A program made the position numbers and the translations under genes. Below, piece by piece: positions 8,698 to 17,481 of a stretch of DNA of 64,000 nucleotides. Each line of letters opens with the position of its first letter. The stretch's first letter is position 1. Location of the stretch: NCBI RefSeq assembly GCF_030687715.1, contig NZ_CP117445.1, positions 5,852,501 through 5,916,500 of the forward strand, read 5' to 3'. Under the pieces are notes generated by a model that was not told where the DNA came from, made no database searches, and was given only the letters and a program-made list of their open reading frames with translations. This stretch comes from Pseudomonas sp. FP2196 (lineage in GTDB: Bacteria; Pseudomonadota; Gammaproteobacteria; Pseudomonadales; Pseudomonadaceae).

Positions 8698-9773
8698 CAG
8701 GCAAACACCTGCAAGCTGCGCGGCGGCAAGGCGACCATGATCTGCTGCGCGCCAAGGCCCGGCATGGCTTCGGGCGCCAGTTCGGCGAGCAGCGCATGGC
8801 CCGGCAGTTGATCGAGTTCGAAGCTCATGCGGCAGCGGTTGCCGAGGAAAGTGATCTCGCGCACCTTGGCCGGGAACAGGTTTTCCTCATGCACCAGCGG
8901 GTTGACGCTGACCGCTTCCGGGCGGCAGAACAGTCGGCCCGAGGCGCCGCTGACGCTGCCATCGGCCAGACGCACATTCATCCCGCCGACCCGGGCGTGA
9001 CTGTCGCTGCTGCGCTGGAACGGCAGCCAGTTGCCCTGCCCGACGAACTCGGCTACGAACGGCGTGGCCGGACGGTTGTAGATTTCCTGCGGGGTGGCGT
9101 ACTGCTCGACACGACCGTTGTTCATCACGGCGATGCGGTCGGCCATCAGCATGGCCTCGTCCTGATTGTGCGTGACCATCAGGGTGGTGATACCGAGGTT
9201 GCGTTGCAGTTGGCGCAGTTCGGTGCACAGATGCTCGCGCACCCGAGCATCGAGGGCCGACATCGGCTCGTCGAGCAACAGCAGCGACGGTGCCGGCGCC
9301 AGAGCACGGGCCAGTGCAACCCGTTGCTGTTGACCGCCGGACAATTGGCCGGGGTACTTTTTCTCACTGCCGGTGAGGCCGACCAGTTCCAGCATCTCAC
9401 CCACACGGCGGCGCACTTCGTCGCGACCGCTGCCGGCGAGGCCGTAGGCAATGTTCGCTTCGACGGTCAGATTGGGGAACAGCGCGTAGGACTGGAACAG
9501 AATCCCGTAGTCCCGCGCTTGCGGTGCGAGGTGCGAGACGTCGCGGTCACCGAGGTACAACTCGCCACTGTCCTGTTTCTCCAGACCGGCGATGCAACGC
9601 AGCAGCGTGGTTTTGCCGCAACCCGACGGGCCGAGCAGGCACACCAGTTCACCGGCGGCGACGTCGAGGGAGACGTTATCCAGGGCAGTGAACGCACCAA
9701 AGCGTTTCTGCACGCCGCGCACTTTCATCGGTGCGCCGGGGGTGGTCAGGGTGGTTGCGATGGCAGGATTCAT
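8697..9773 (-). CDS. 2-aminoethylphosphonate ABC transporter, ATP-binding subunit
   Basis: A 358-residue ABC ATPase with Walker A GPSGCGKTT (residues 49-57), signature [15 protein letters not shown], Walker B LLLLDEPMSALD and the H-loop MVTHNQDEAM. The C-terminal third after about residue 240 is a TOBE-like regulatory extension, so the family length is normal. It would energise the fused permease that follows. It is the first gene of the transporter operon. The 190-base gap upstream, towards the DUF6124 gene, must hold the promoter, but I cannot name a clear -10/-35. Confidence 0.88.
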   Translation of the reverse strand: MNPAIATTLTTPGAPMKVRGVQKRFGAFTALDNVSLDVAAGELVCLLGPSGCGKTTLLRCIAGLEKQDSGELYLGDRDVSHLAPQARDYGILFQSYALFPNLTVEANIAYGLAGSGRDEVRRRVGEMLELVGLTGSEKKYPGQLSGGQQQRVALARALAPAPSLLLLDEPMSALDARVREHLCTELRQLQRNLGITTLMVTHNQDEAMLMADRIAVMNNGRVEQYATPQEIYNRPATPFVAEFVGQGNWLPFQRSSDSHARVGGMNVRLADGSVSGASGRLFCRPEAVSVNPLVHEENLFPAKVREITFLGNRCRMSFELDQLPGHALLAELAPEAMPGLGAQQIMVALPPRSLQVFA

Positions 9774-9906
9774 GGGACAGACCTCATCAAGCAGATGAGG
9801 CCAATCCTAGAGTTGTAATGCGTCCGTCATGTGGCAGCGAGGCAAAAACGGCTGATAGTGGTATTCGGGGATTTTGGTTCAGCGGCCGGATCTGTGTTGC
9901 CTGATC

Positions 9907-9940
9907 TGGCGCTATCGCTGGCTTGCCAACGATAGCGCCA
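9907..9940. repeat. Palindrome downstream of the DUF6124 gene
   Basis: A perfect 11-base stem (TGGCGCTATCG / CGATAGCGCCA) encloses a 12-base loop that itself contains CTGGCTTGCC, the core of the family B REP. There is no T-run, so it is more likely a diverged REP or mRNA-stabilising hairpin than an intrinsic terminator. Confidence 0.6.
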
Positions 9941-9963
9941 GTCAAAGCACCGAAAGTGCTGGA

Positions 9964-10329
9964 TCAGTCTGTCGGCACTAACTTGTCCAGCACCCGATTG
10001 ACGGCCAGTTCTGCCAGCATCACCACCTGAGCGATGCCTTGCAGGGTCTTGCGGTGCGTGCCTTCAACCATTGCCACATGGTTGTGCAGCAACACGATGG
10101 CCGAGCCGAGGGTTTCACTGGCGTCCGCGATCAGGGATTCGGTGTCGGCCTCGGGGTGCGCCATGTACAGGGTGTTGGGTTTGTAGGGCGCGGCCATGAT
10201 GGCTGCAGTTGGCGGGCCGAGATAGTGGTCGAGGGCGCGCTCGGCGGCTTCGTGGAATTTCTTTGAATCGAGTGATTCGTAAGGGGATGCCGGATCAGGG
10301 ATCGGCGGGTTAGGCGTTGGTTTGAACAT
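9964..10329 (-). CDS. DUF6124 family protein
   Basis: A small 121-residue soluble protein of a Pseudomonas-restricted family (DUF6124, formerly grouped with DUF3077). The N terminus is proline-rich (MFKPTPNPPIPDPASP). A short helical domain follows, with the conserved DASETLGSAIVLLHNHVAM segment. There are no signal peptide, membrane spans or recognisable catalytic residues. Starts further upstream are possible, but the ATG at 10329 gives the family N terminus. It lies between the phosphonate transporter and its LysR regulator, on the same strand. Function unknown. Confidence 0.72.
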   Translation of the reverse strand: MFKPTPNPPIPDPASPYESLDSKKFHEAAERALDHYLGPPTAAIMAAPYKPNTLYMAHPEADTESLIADASETLGSAIVLLHNHVAMVEGTHRKTLQGIAQVVMLAELAVNRVLDKLVPTD

Positions 10330-10808
10330 TGAGTCTTGCTCCAGAAGAGCCGCAGCCATCTCGCTACTAAACGAAAGGGGTGGCAGCTGTGCGCAAGTTA
10401 GTAGACCGGCAGAAGACTCAAGATCCGGCGCACCCGAAGATGCCATGCGCACAGCCACCATCAAATGCAAGCGAACGCCCGACTGGATGATTCTTGTGCA
10501 ACCGTAAGTCTACTGAACCGGGCTACTAAACCCGATCACTGGGAATCAGTGACCCGATCAAGTTACGCAGCCCGCCCAAGGCGCACAAGCCGGCGGATTC
10601 TGGTGCATGCGTAGGCAGCGGCGCAAGGATTTGTAGGCTGTCGGGCGTAACACTGAGTGTCTTTAAACACGGCGGCTGAAAAGAGTTTATTGCACTACAG
10701 AGATCGGGGATTTGCCTGTCGGATTAGTGAATACAAATGTTGTGAACACCAGAATTACCCGTGGGAGCTGGCTTGCCAGCGATGAGGCCAGCACAGGCTT
10801 TGAAGATC
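10330..10808. other. 479-base intergenic gap
   Basis: No gene is supported here. Contents are a small dyad near 10537-10552 (ACTGGGAATCAGT) and a solitary family B REP at 10761-10789. A bacterial promoter for the DUF6124 gene should lie here, but I see no convincing boxes. Confidence 0.5.
10761..10789. repeat. Solitary family B REP
   Basis: A single copy of the GTGGGAGCTGGCTTGCCAGC element without an inverted partner nearby. It lies 3' of the LysR gene. Confidence 0.75.
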
Positions 10809-11672
10809 TCAGGCCGGGGACATTTCTTGTGCCAAGCCGAGAAACGCCGCCGGCAACCGCGCGCCCTTGCGCTCCTTGAGGCAATACAGATACTCGGGAA
10901 TCTGCGGCGCATTCTCGATGGTCAGCACCCGCAGCTGCGGATCATGCGGCACTTCCTGGCGGGCAATGATGCTGATGCCGATATTGCGCAGCACCGCCTC
11001 ACGGATCGACTCACGGCTGCCAATCTCCAGCAACGGCCCAAAACTCACCCCGGCACTGGCCAGCAACTCTTCAGTCAGCCGCCGCGTGGTCGAGCCGGAC
11101 TCGCGCATCAACAAGGTATGCCCGGCCAGAGCGCTCAACGTCACATGCTCCTGCGCTGCCAGCGGATGATTGCGATGCACTGCCAGTACCAGCGGATCAG
11201 TGCCGAGCACCCGGCGAATCAGTCGCGCGTCATCGAGCAACTGCGATGACGCGGCGACGTCCACCCGGTAATCCTCCAGCGCTTCGAGCACTTGCTGGGA
11301 GTTGCCGATTTCCACCGAGACTTCCACCTGCGGCAAGCGCTCGCGAAAGGTCTTCACCAGATCGAGGATGTAATACGGCGCGGTGGCAGCGATGCGCAAC
11401 GTGCCCTGCACCTGGCCGCTGTTGCGCAGGAAGAACTCGATATCGGCCTCCTGCTGCAACAGCGCCTTGACCATCGGCAGCAACCGCGCGCCTTCATCGC
11501 TGACGCTGAGGCGGCGACCGCCACGGTAGAACAGCTCTACCGAATACTGGCTTTCCAGATTGCGGATCTGCGTGGTCACGGTCGGTTGGCTGAGGCCGAG
11601 TTTTTTTGCCGCCAGCGTAATGCTGCCCAGGCGGGCCACCATGTAAAACGCCTTCAGCTCGGCACTCAGCAC
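10809..11672 (-). CDS. LysR-family regulator of aminoethylphosphonate catabolism
   Basis: A 287-residue LysR-type regulator with an N-terminal winged helix-turn-helix at about residues 1-60 (FYMVARLGSITLAAKKLGLS followed by TVTTQIRNLE) and a C-terminal LysR-substrate domain from about residue 90. The sequence resembles the TIGR03339 group, which is tied to aminoethylphosphonate catabolism, and the transporter lies 1 kb downstream on the same strand. It begins with GTG at 11672, preceded by an AGAGGGA ribosome-binding site. It starts only 15 bases after the cadA stop on the same strand, so read-through from the metal-efflux gene is possible. Ligand and operator are not known from the sequence. 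Confidence 0.85.
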   Translation of the reverse strand: MLSAELKAFYMVARLGSITLAAKKLGLSQPTVTTQIRNLESQYSVELFYRGGRRLSVSDEGARLLPMVKALLQQEADIEFFLRNSGQVQGTLRIAATAPYYILDLVKTFRERLPQVEVSVEIGNSQQVLEALEDYRVDVAASSQLLDDARLIRRVLGTDPLVLAVHRNHPLAAQEHVTLSALAGHTLLMRESGSTTRRLTEELLASAGVSFGPLLEIGSRESIREAVLRNIGISIIARQEVPHDPQLRVLTIENAPQIPEYLYCLKERKGARLPAAFLGLAQEMSPA

Positions 11673-11687
11673 AACCGTCCCTCTCTT

Positions 11688-13997
11688 CTATTTGCGCAGC
11701 AGGCGCAACCCGTTGAACACCACCAACAGGCTCACGCCCATGTCGGCGAACACCGCCATCCACATGGTGGCGAGTCCGGCGAAGGTTACCCCAAGGAAGA
11801 TCGCTTTGATCACCAGCGCCAACGCGATGTTTTGTTTCAGGATGCTCGCAGTGTCGCGCGACAGGCTGATGAAGGCCGGGATCTTGCGCAGATCATCGTC
11901 CATCAGGGCGACATCAGCGGTTTCAATCGCGGTATCGGTGCCGGCAGCGGCCATGGCAAAACCGATCTCGGCGCGCGCCAGCGCCGGTGCGTCGTTGATA
12001 CCGTCGCCGACCATGCCGACGCGATGACCTTTACCGTAAAGCTCTTCAATGGCTTGCAGCTTGTCGGTCGGCAGCAAGTCACCCTTGGCCTGATCGATGC
12101 CGACCTGCGCCGCAATTGCCTGCGCGGTGTGGACGTTGTCGCCGGTGAGCATCAGGGTTTTCACACCGAGTTCATGCAACTGACGGATCGCTTCGCGGCT
12201 GGTCTCCTTGACGGTGTCGGCCACGGCAAACAGCACCAGCGGGCCGGACTGGTCGAGCAGCAGCACCACGGATTTGCCCTGTTTCTCAAGTGCAAAGAGC
12301 TTTTCTTCCAATGCCGGCGAGCACAGGCCCAGCTCTTCAACCAGACGATGGTTGCCCAAGTGATAGGTCTGGCCGTTGATATCACCCTTCACACCACGCC
12401 CGCCCAGCGCTTCGAAGTTATCCACACTCAACGCGGCGAAGTTTTTATCCACAGCCGCTTTAGCGATGGCCAGCGACACCGGGTGGTCGGAGCGACCGGC
12501 CAGTGCGGCAGCAATTGCCGGGGCCGTGGCGTCGGCGGTCGGGTCGAGGGACAGGTAATCGGTCTGCACCGGTTTGCCGTGGGTGATCGTCCCGGTCTTG
12601 TCGAGCGCCAGATAGTCGAGTTTGAAACCGCCCTCCAGGTACACGCCGCCCTTGACCAGAATGCCTTTGCGCGCCGCCGCCGCGAGGCCGCTGACGATGG
12701 TCACCGGGGTGGAAATCACCAAGGCACATGGGCAAGCAACCACCAGCAACACCAGCGCGCGGTAGATCCAGTCGAACCACGCCGCGCCCATGAACAGCGG
12801 CGGAATGATCGCCACAGCCAGGGCAAATACGAACACCACGGGCGTGTAGATTTTCGAGAATTGATCGACGAAGCGCTGGGTTGGTGCGCGTGCGCCTTGT
12901 GCCTGTTCGACGGCGTGGATGATTCGCGCCAGGGTCGAGTTGTTCGCTGCGGCGGTGACCGCGTATTCCAGCGAACCGGCCTGGTTGATGGTGCCGGCGA
13001 AGACTTTATCGCCGACGGTTTTTTCAACCGGCAGGCTTTCACCGGTGATCGGCGCTTGGTCTATGGTCGAACTGCCGCTGACCACTTCGCCGTCCAGCGC
13101 GATGCGCTCTCCGGGTTTCACCCGCACGCGGGCACCGAGTTCGACGCTTTTCACTTCCTGTTCAAGCCAGGTGCCGTCGGCCTGAAGTACCGTGGCCTGC
13201 TCCGGCGTCATCTGCATCAAACCGCTGATCGCATTCCGTGCGCGGTCCAGCGAACGCGCCTCGATCAACTCGGCCACGGTGAACAGGAACATCACCATCG
13301 CCGCTTCCGGCCACTGGCCGATGAGGATGGCGCCGGTCACGGCGATGCTCATCAGTGCATTGATGTTGAGATTGCGGTTCTTCAGGGCGATCCAGCCCTT
13401 TTTATAGGTGGTCAGGCCACCGCTGAGGATCGACACCAGCGCGATGATTGCCACCACCCAGGTTGGCGCGGCGTTGGTGAAGTGGATGACTTCGGCGGCA
13501 AGCGCTCCGACACCGGACAGCGCCAATGGCCACCAGTGTTTTTTCACTGGCGCAGCGGTTGGGGTTTCGACGCCCGCCTCCAGCGGCTCGGCCTGCATGC
13601 CGAGGGATTTGATCGCATCGATGATCGGCGCGTTGTCCGGCAGCGTGTGGGTCACGCCGAGCACGCGGTTGATCAGGTTGAATTCCAGTTGCTCAACGCC
13701 GGCCAGTTTGCCGAGCTTGTTCTGGATCAGCGTCTGCTCGGTCGGGCAGTCCATCGCCTCGATACGGAAACTGCTCAGCCGGGCGTCGGCGCTGGTTTTC
13801 TCGCTCAGTTGCACCAACGCGGGCGCGGCGGCTTTCGACGAGCAGCAGGCGTCTTCGTGCGCATGAACCGGGGCCGGCGCAGCAGCTTTCGACCCGCAGC
13901 AAGCATCGCCGCCATGTGAATGTTTATGCACAGGCTGCAATTTGTGGCTGTGATCGTGCCCGTCGCCGGGCTTGTGGGTGTGCTGGGAATCGCTCAT
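11688..13997 (-). CDS. cadA: Cadmium/zinc-translocating P1B-type ATPase
   Basis: A 769-residue inner-membrane pump exporting Cd(II)/Zn(II)/Pb(II). In order it shows a His-rich tail (residues 6-28), two DACCxSKAAAPA arms near residues 31-61, a ferredoxin-like metal domain with MDCPTE (C84), membrane helices, the TGES actuator motif at 318-321, the transport motif CPC at 422-424, the phosphorylated DKTGT at 466-470, and GDGINDAPAL near the C terminus. The CPC plus DCPTE pattern marks a Zn/Cd rather than a Cu ATPase. The start at 13997 is chosen over an upstream frame that runs through the promoter. It is divergent from cadR, sharing the MerR-type promoter. Confidence 0.95.
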   Translation of the reverse strand: MSDSQHTHKPGDGHDHSHKLQPVHKHSHGGDACCGSKAAAPAPVHAHEDACCSSKAAAPALVQLSEKTSADARLSSFRIEAMDCPTEQTLIQNKLGKLAGVEQLEFNLINRVLGVTHTLPDNAPIIDAIKSLGMQAEPLEAGVETPTAAPVKKHWWPLALSGVGALAAEVIHFTNAAPTWVVAIIALVSILSGGLTTYKKGWIALKNRNLNINALMSIAVTGAILIGQWPEAAMVMFLFTVAELIEARSLDRARNAISGLMQMTPEQATVLQADGTWLEQEVKSVELGARVRVKPGERIALDGEVVSGSSTIDQAPITGESLPVEKTVGDKVFAGTINQAGSLEYAVTAAANNSTLARIIHAVEQAQGARAPTQRFVDQFSKIYTPVVFVFALAVAIIPPLFMGAAWFDWIYRALVLLVVACPCALVISTPVTIVSGLAAAARKGILVKGGVYLEGGFKLDYLALDKTGTITHGKPVQTDYLSLDPTADATAPAIAAALAGRSDHPVSLAIAKAAVDKNFAALSVDNFEALGGRGVKGDINGQTYHLGNHRLVEELGLCSPALEEKLFALEKQGKSVVLLLDQSGPLVLFAVADTVKETSREAIRQLHELGVKTLMLTGDNVHTAQAIAAQVGIDQAKGDLLPTDKLQAIEELYGKGHRVGMVGDGINDAPALARAEIGFAMAAAGTDTAIETADVALMDDDLRKIPAFISLSRDTASILKQNIALALVIKAIFLGVTFAGLATMWMAVFADMGVSLLVVFNGLRLLRK

Positions 13998-14028
13998 CGG
14001 GTCGCGTCCATGAAGGTGCCTGTTGCCA

Positions 14029-14059
14029 AGTAAAGACCCTGTAGCCACTATAGGGTCAA
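14029..14059 (-). promoter_or_regulatory. CadR-controlled cadA promoter with MerR-type operator
   Basis: On the minus strand, -35 TTGACC (14059-14054) and -10 TTTACT (14034-14029) are separated by 19 bases, the long spacer typical of MerR-family promoters. The spacer overlaps a 23-base dyad at 14035-14057 with arms GACCCT and AGGGTC, which closely recalls the P. putida CadR box. CadR should twist this DNA to activate cadA when metal is bound. Confidence 0.88.
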
Positions 14060-14082
14060 GCACCCTTTTGGAGATGGCCGTG

Positions 14083-14532
14083 ATGAAGATCGGAGAACTG
14101 GCGAAACTGACCGACTGCGCCGTGGAAACCATCCGCTACTACGAGCGTGAAAACTTGCTGCCGGAACCGGCCCGCAGCGACGGCAACTACCGCGTCTACA
14201 CCCAGGCCCACGCCGAACGCCTGACCTTCATCCGCAACTGCCGCACCCTCGACATGACCCTCGAAGAGATCCGCAGCCTGCTGGCCATGCGTGACAGCCC
14301 GCAGGACCAGTGTGAAAGCGTCAATACGCTGATCGAGGAGCACATCCAGCACGTGAAGGCGCGGATTGATGGCTTGCTGGCTTTACAGACACAGTTGCTC
14401 GACCTGCGCCAACGCTGTGGCGAAGGGCCGGGGGCGGATCAATGCGGGATTTTGCAGCGACTGGAAGTGAGTGGCGGAGTTGTCGCGACGGAGGTTGAGC
14501 ATTCCCATGTTGGCCGCAGCCACGGCCATTAA
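14083..14532 (+). CDS. cadR: MerR-family cadmium-responsive regulator
   Basis: A 149-residue MerR-type regulator. The N-terminal winged helix-turn-helix begins MKIGELAKLTDCAVETIRYY, followed by a long dimerisation helix and a metal-binding C terminus. C77, C112 and C121 correspond to the three cysteines that bind Cd(II) in CadR, and the His-rich tail (EHSHVGRSHGH) resembles CadR's second site. The ATG at 14083 is preceded by GGAG at a good distance; an upstream start at 14023 would run through the operator. It is divergent from cadA and senses the metal the pump exports. Confidence 0.93.
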   Translation: MKIGELAKLTDCAVETIRYYERENLLPEPARSDGNYRVYTQAHAERLTFIRNCRTLDMTLEEIRSLLAMRDSPQDQCESVNTLIEEHIQHVKARIDGLLALQTQLLDLRQRCGEGPGADQCGILQRLEVSGGVVATEVEHSHVGRSHGH

Positions 14533-14549
14533 GAACACCCCAAACCTAA

Positions 14550-14630
14550 TGTAGGAGCTGCCGAAGGCTGCGATCTTTTGATCTTGCTGTTTATAAGATC
14601 AAAAGATCGCAGCCTTCGGCAGCTCCTACA
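14550..14630. repeat. REP pair, family A, perfect 36-base stem
   Basis: Two exactly complementary 36-base arms (14550-14585 and 14595-14630) surround a 9-base loop. The core is TGTAGGAGCTGCCGAAGGCT. It lies between cadR and thyA, which converge here. Confidence 0.95.
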
Positions 14631-14652
14631 TAGGGGTACTGCGTATTGCTTG

Positions 14653-15624
14653 TCAGACCGCCATTGGCGCAGTCATCGGCGCGTGGTGCTCGTAACCTTC
14701 CAGCGAGAAATCGCTCGGCTCCACCAGCTCCAGCCATTCCGGCTGATACACACCCGTCTTGGCAAACTCCGGCACGCGATCCGAGATTTTCAGTTTCGGC
14801 ATGGCAAACGGCTCGCGCTTGAGCTGTTCGTTGAGCATGTCCAGGTGGTTTTCGTAGACGTGGGCGTCACCGATGAAATAGGTGAACCAGCGCGGCGTGT
14901 AGCCGGTCAGGCGACCGATCAGGCTCAGCAGCGCGGCGCCTTCGGTGAGGTTGAACGGTGTGCCCAGGCCCAGGTCGTTGGAGCGGATGTAGAGGGTCAG
15001 GGAAATCTCTTTGGTCTCGACATTCGGGTGGAACTGATACAGCAGATGGCACGGCGGCAGCGCCATTTCATCGAGTTGGGCGCAGTTCCAGCCGTGGAAC
15101 AGAATGCGACGGCTGCCCGGATCCTTGATGATCGTGTCGACGCACTGACGCACCTGATCGATGGCTTTGTACAGCACCACGTAGGCCTGACCGTCTTCTT
15201 CGCCTTGAGCGATCTGCTTGTAGCCGTTGCTCAGCGTTTGTTCGATGGCCGCGGTGTTGCTCAACGGGATCTGCTTGTACGCCGGCCACTTGCGCCATTG
15301 CACGCCGTAGATTTCGCCGAGGTCATCGTCGCCCTGACGGAACGGGTTGGCCAGCCACTGGGCGTTTTCGTTGGCGTTCTGGTCCCAGACCTTGCAGCCC
15401 AGCGCACGGAATTCAGCGGCGTTGTTCACGCCACGCAGAAAGCCGCACATCTCGCCGATGGCCGATTTGAAGGCCATCTTGCGGGTGGTGATCGCCGGGA
15501 AACCTTCCTGCAGATCGAAACGCAGCATCGCCCCCGGAAAACTGATGGTGTTGATGCCGGTGCGGTTGGCCTGTTTGGTGCCGTTCTGGATGACGTGCGA
15601 GACCAGTTCGAGATATTGCTTCAT
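14653..15624 (-). CDS. thyA: Thymidylate synthase
   Basis: Cytosolic enzyme that methylates dUMP to dTMP using methylene-tetrahydrofolate, yielding dihydrofolate for FolA. The product is 323 residues, the longer form with an insert before the active site. The catalytic cysteine is C192 in [11 protein letters not shown], the phosphate-binding arginines are in [13 protein letters not shown], and dUMP-contacting residues are in [15 protein letters not shown]. The ATG at 15624 gives MKQYLELV, the family start. It is followed upstream by lgt on the same strand, a conserved pair across gammaproteobacteria. Confidence 0.97.
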   Translation of the reverse strand: MKQYLELVSHVIQNGTKQANRTGINTISFPGAMLRFDLQEGFPAITTRKMAFKSAIGEMCGFLRGVNNAAEFRALGCKVWDQNANENAQWLANPFRQGDDDLGEIYGVQWRKWPAYKQIPLSNTAAIEQTLSNGYKQIAQGEEDGQAYVVLYKAIDQVRQCVDTIIKDPGSRRILFHGWNCAQLDEMALPPCHLLYQFHPNVETKEISLTLYIRSNDLGLGTPFNLTEGAALLSLIGRLTGYTPRWFTYFIGDAHVYENHLDMLNEQLKREPFAMPKLKISDRVPEFAKTGVYQPEWLELVEPSDFSLEGYEHHAPMTAPMAV

Positions 15625-15674
15625 GAGTTACCTGTGTCCTTTGAGCCCCGGCGTCGCGCGCCGGGGTTCGTAGT

Positions 15675-16490
15675 TTAAGCCGTCGGAGCGAGCGGTGCCG
15701 CCGGCGCGCGACGATAGGCCAGCCAGATCAGGAACAGCCCGCCGATGATCATCGGCACGCACAGCACCTGACCCATGGTCAGCCAGTTCCAGGCCAGATA
15801 GCCCAGTTGCGCATCCGGGACGCGGACGAACTCGACGATAAAACGGAAGATGCCGTAGAACAGCGCGAACATGCCGGAAACGGCCATGGTCGGACGCGGT
15901 TTGCGCGAGAAGATCCACAGGATCAGGAACAACGCCACGCCTTCGAGCGCGAACTGATACAGCTGCGAAGGGTGACGCGGCAGTTGCGCCGGATCGCTGA
16001 ACGGCGGGAAGACCATGGCCCACGGCACGTCGGTCGCCTTGCCCCACAGTTCGGCGTTGATGAAGTTACCGATACGCCCGGCGCCCAGACCGATCGGTAC
16101 CATCGGCGCGACGAAGTCCATCAGCTGGAAGAACGACTTGCCATTGCGCTTGCCGAACCACAAGGCCGCCAGCATTACGCCGATGAAACCGCCGTGGAAC
16201 GACATGCCGCCCTTCCACACTTCGAAAATCAGCGTCGGGTTGGCCAGGTAAGCGCTCAGATCGTAGAACAGCACATAGCCCAGACGTCCGCCGACAATCA
16301 CGCCCATCGACAGCCAGAAGATCAGATCGGAGAGCTTCTCCTTGGACCAGGTCGGGTCGAAGCGGTTGAGCCGGCGCGACGCCAGCAGCCACGCACCGCC
16401 GATGCCGATCAGGTACATCAGACCGTACCAGTGGATTTTCAGCGGACCGATGGCCAGGGCCACCGGGTCGATCTGCGGGTAAGGCAGCAT
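15675..16490 (-). CDS. lgt: Prolipoprotein diacylglyceryl transferase
   Basis: A 271-residue inner-membrane enzyme that transfers diacylglycerol from phosphatidylglycerol to the lipobox cysteine of prolipoproteins, the first step of lipoprotein maturation. About seven hydrophobic segments are visible. The family motif around [12 protein letters not shown] carries the essential histidine and glycines. [17 protein letters not shown] contains the conserved arginine-asparagine Lgt signature, and [13 protein letters not shown] follows. It lies just upstream of thyA on the same strand and is probably cotranscribed with it. Confidence 0.97.
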   Translation of the reverse strand: MLPYPQIDPVALAIGPLKIHWYGLMYLIGIGGAWLLASRRLNRFDPTWSKEKLSDLIFWLSMGVIVGGRLGYVLFYDLSAYLANPTLIFEVWKGGMSFHGGFIGVMLAALWFGKRNGKSFFQLMDFVAPMVPIGLGAGRIGNFINAELWGKATDVPWAMVFPPFSDPAQLPRHPSQLYQFALEGVALFLILWIFSRKPRPTMAVSGMFALFYGIFRFIVEFVRVPDAQLGYLAWNWLTMGQVLCVPMIIGGLFLIWLAYRRAPAAPLAPTA

Positions 16491-16569
16491 TGCGACTCCT
16501 CGTTAGAGTTGAAAGCAGAATTCCCGGGCGACGCTGCCACCTCAGGATTAAGCCAGGATTGCGACGCGA

Positions 16570-17352
16570 TCAAAGCAAAAAGCTTAAACCTACGGTGAAC
16601 AGCAAAGCGGCGAACAGCCGTTTCAGCAAGCGCGGCGACAACCTGTGCGCCAAACGCGCGCCGAGACGGGCGAACACCATGCTGGTCAGGGCGATGCCCA
16701 ACAGCGCCGGTAAATAAACAAAACCGAGACTATGGGCCGGCAGCAACGGATCATGCCAGCCCAGAATCATGAAACTTAGTGCACTGGCCAAGGCGATCGG
16801 CAAACCGCAGGCAGAAGATGTCGCCACGGCCTGCTGCATCGGCACGCTGCGCCAGGTCAGGAACGGCACGGTCAGCGAGCCGCCGCCAATGCCGAAAATG
16901 GCCGACGCCCAGCCAATCACACTGCCGGCCACGGTCAGACCGAGTTTACCCGGCACGGTTCGGCTGGCCTTGGGTTTGACATCCAGCGCCAACTGCACAG
17001 CAATCACCAGGGCGAACACACCGATGATTTTTTGCAGATTGGGCCCGGAAATCGCTTCAGCGGTCAGCGCACCGAAACCGGCGCCGAGCAAAATGCCCAC
17101 GGTCATCCACATGAAGATCGGCCAGCGCACGGCACCGCGTCGATGGTGCTCACGTACCGCGTTGACCGAGGTGAAAATGATCGTCGCCAGCGAAGTACCG
17201 ACCGCCAAATGGGTCAGAATCGACTGATCAAAGCCCTGCAAGGTAAAACTGAACACCAGCACCGGGACAATGATGATCCCGCCACCAACCCCGAACAGCC
17301 CGGCCAGCACGCCCGCACAGGCGCCCAGCGCCAGATAGAGCAGAAATTCCAT
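16570..17352 (-). CDS. TSUP-family (TauE/SafE) membrane transporter
   Basis: A 260-residue membrane protein of the sulfite exporter TauE/SafE family with about eight membrane segments. The N terminus has the characteristic GLFGVGGGIIIVPVLVF, and the second half repeats it as IFGIGGGSLTVPFL, the internal duplication of this family. I use the ATG at 17352 (MEFLLYLALG), since earlier in-frame codons add a non-hydrophobic stretch. Family members move sulfite, sulfoacetate or other small organic anions; the substrate here is unknown. It is upstream of lgt on the same strand. Confidence 0.87.
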   Translation of the reverse strand: MEFLLYLALGACAGVLAGLFGVGGGIIIVPVLVFSFTLQGFDQSILTHLAVGTSLATIIFTSVNAVREHHRRGAVRWPIFMWMTVGILLGAGFGALTAEAISGPNLQKIIGVFALVIAVQLALDVKPKASRTVPGKLGLTVAGSVIGWASAIFGIGGGSLTVPFLTWRSVPMQQAVATSSACGLPIALASALSFMILGWHDPLLPAHSLGFVYLPALLGIALTSMVFARLGARLAHRLSPRLLKRLFAALLFTVGLSFLL

Positions 17353-17481
17353 GACCGTCTCCCAGACGCATCCCCAAAACCGGAGCGGCATGGTAACGGA
17401 TGCACACCCTCAGGCGGAACTGGCGATGGATGCACGGACGCCGGATGCGTAGAGTGGGCAAAAACACACAAGGACCACCTT

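Noticed and set aside
11292..13919. Long plus-strand open frame (875 codons) over cadA
   Set aside because: Antisense shadow of a complete P-type ATPase; no domain is recognisable in the translation.
16491..16569. Small gene between lgt and the TSUP gene
   Set aside because: Only 79 bases, with no start and ribosome-binding site combination.
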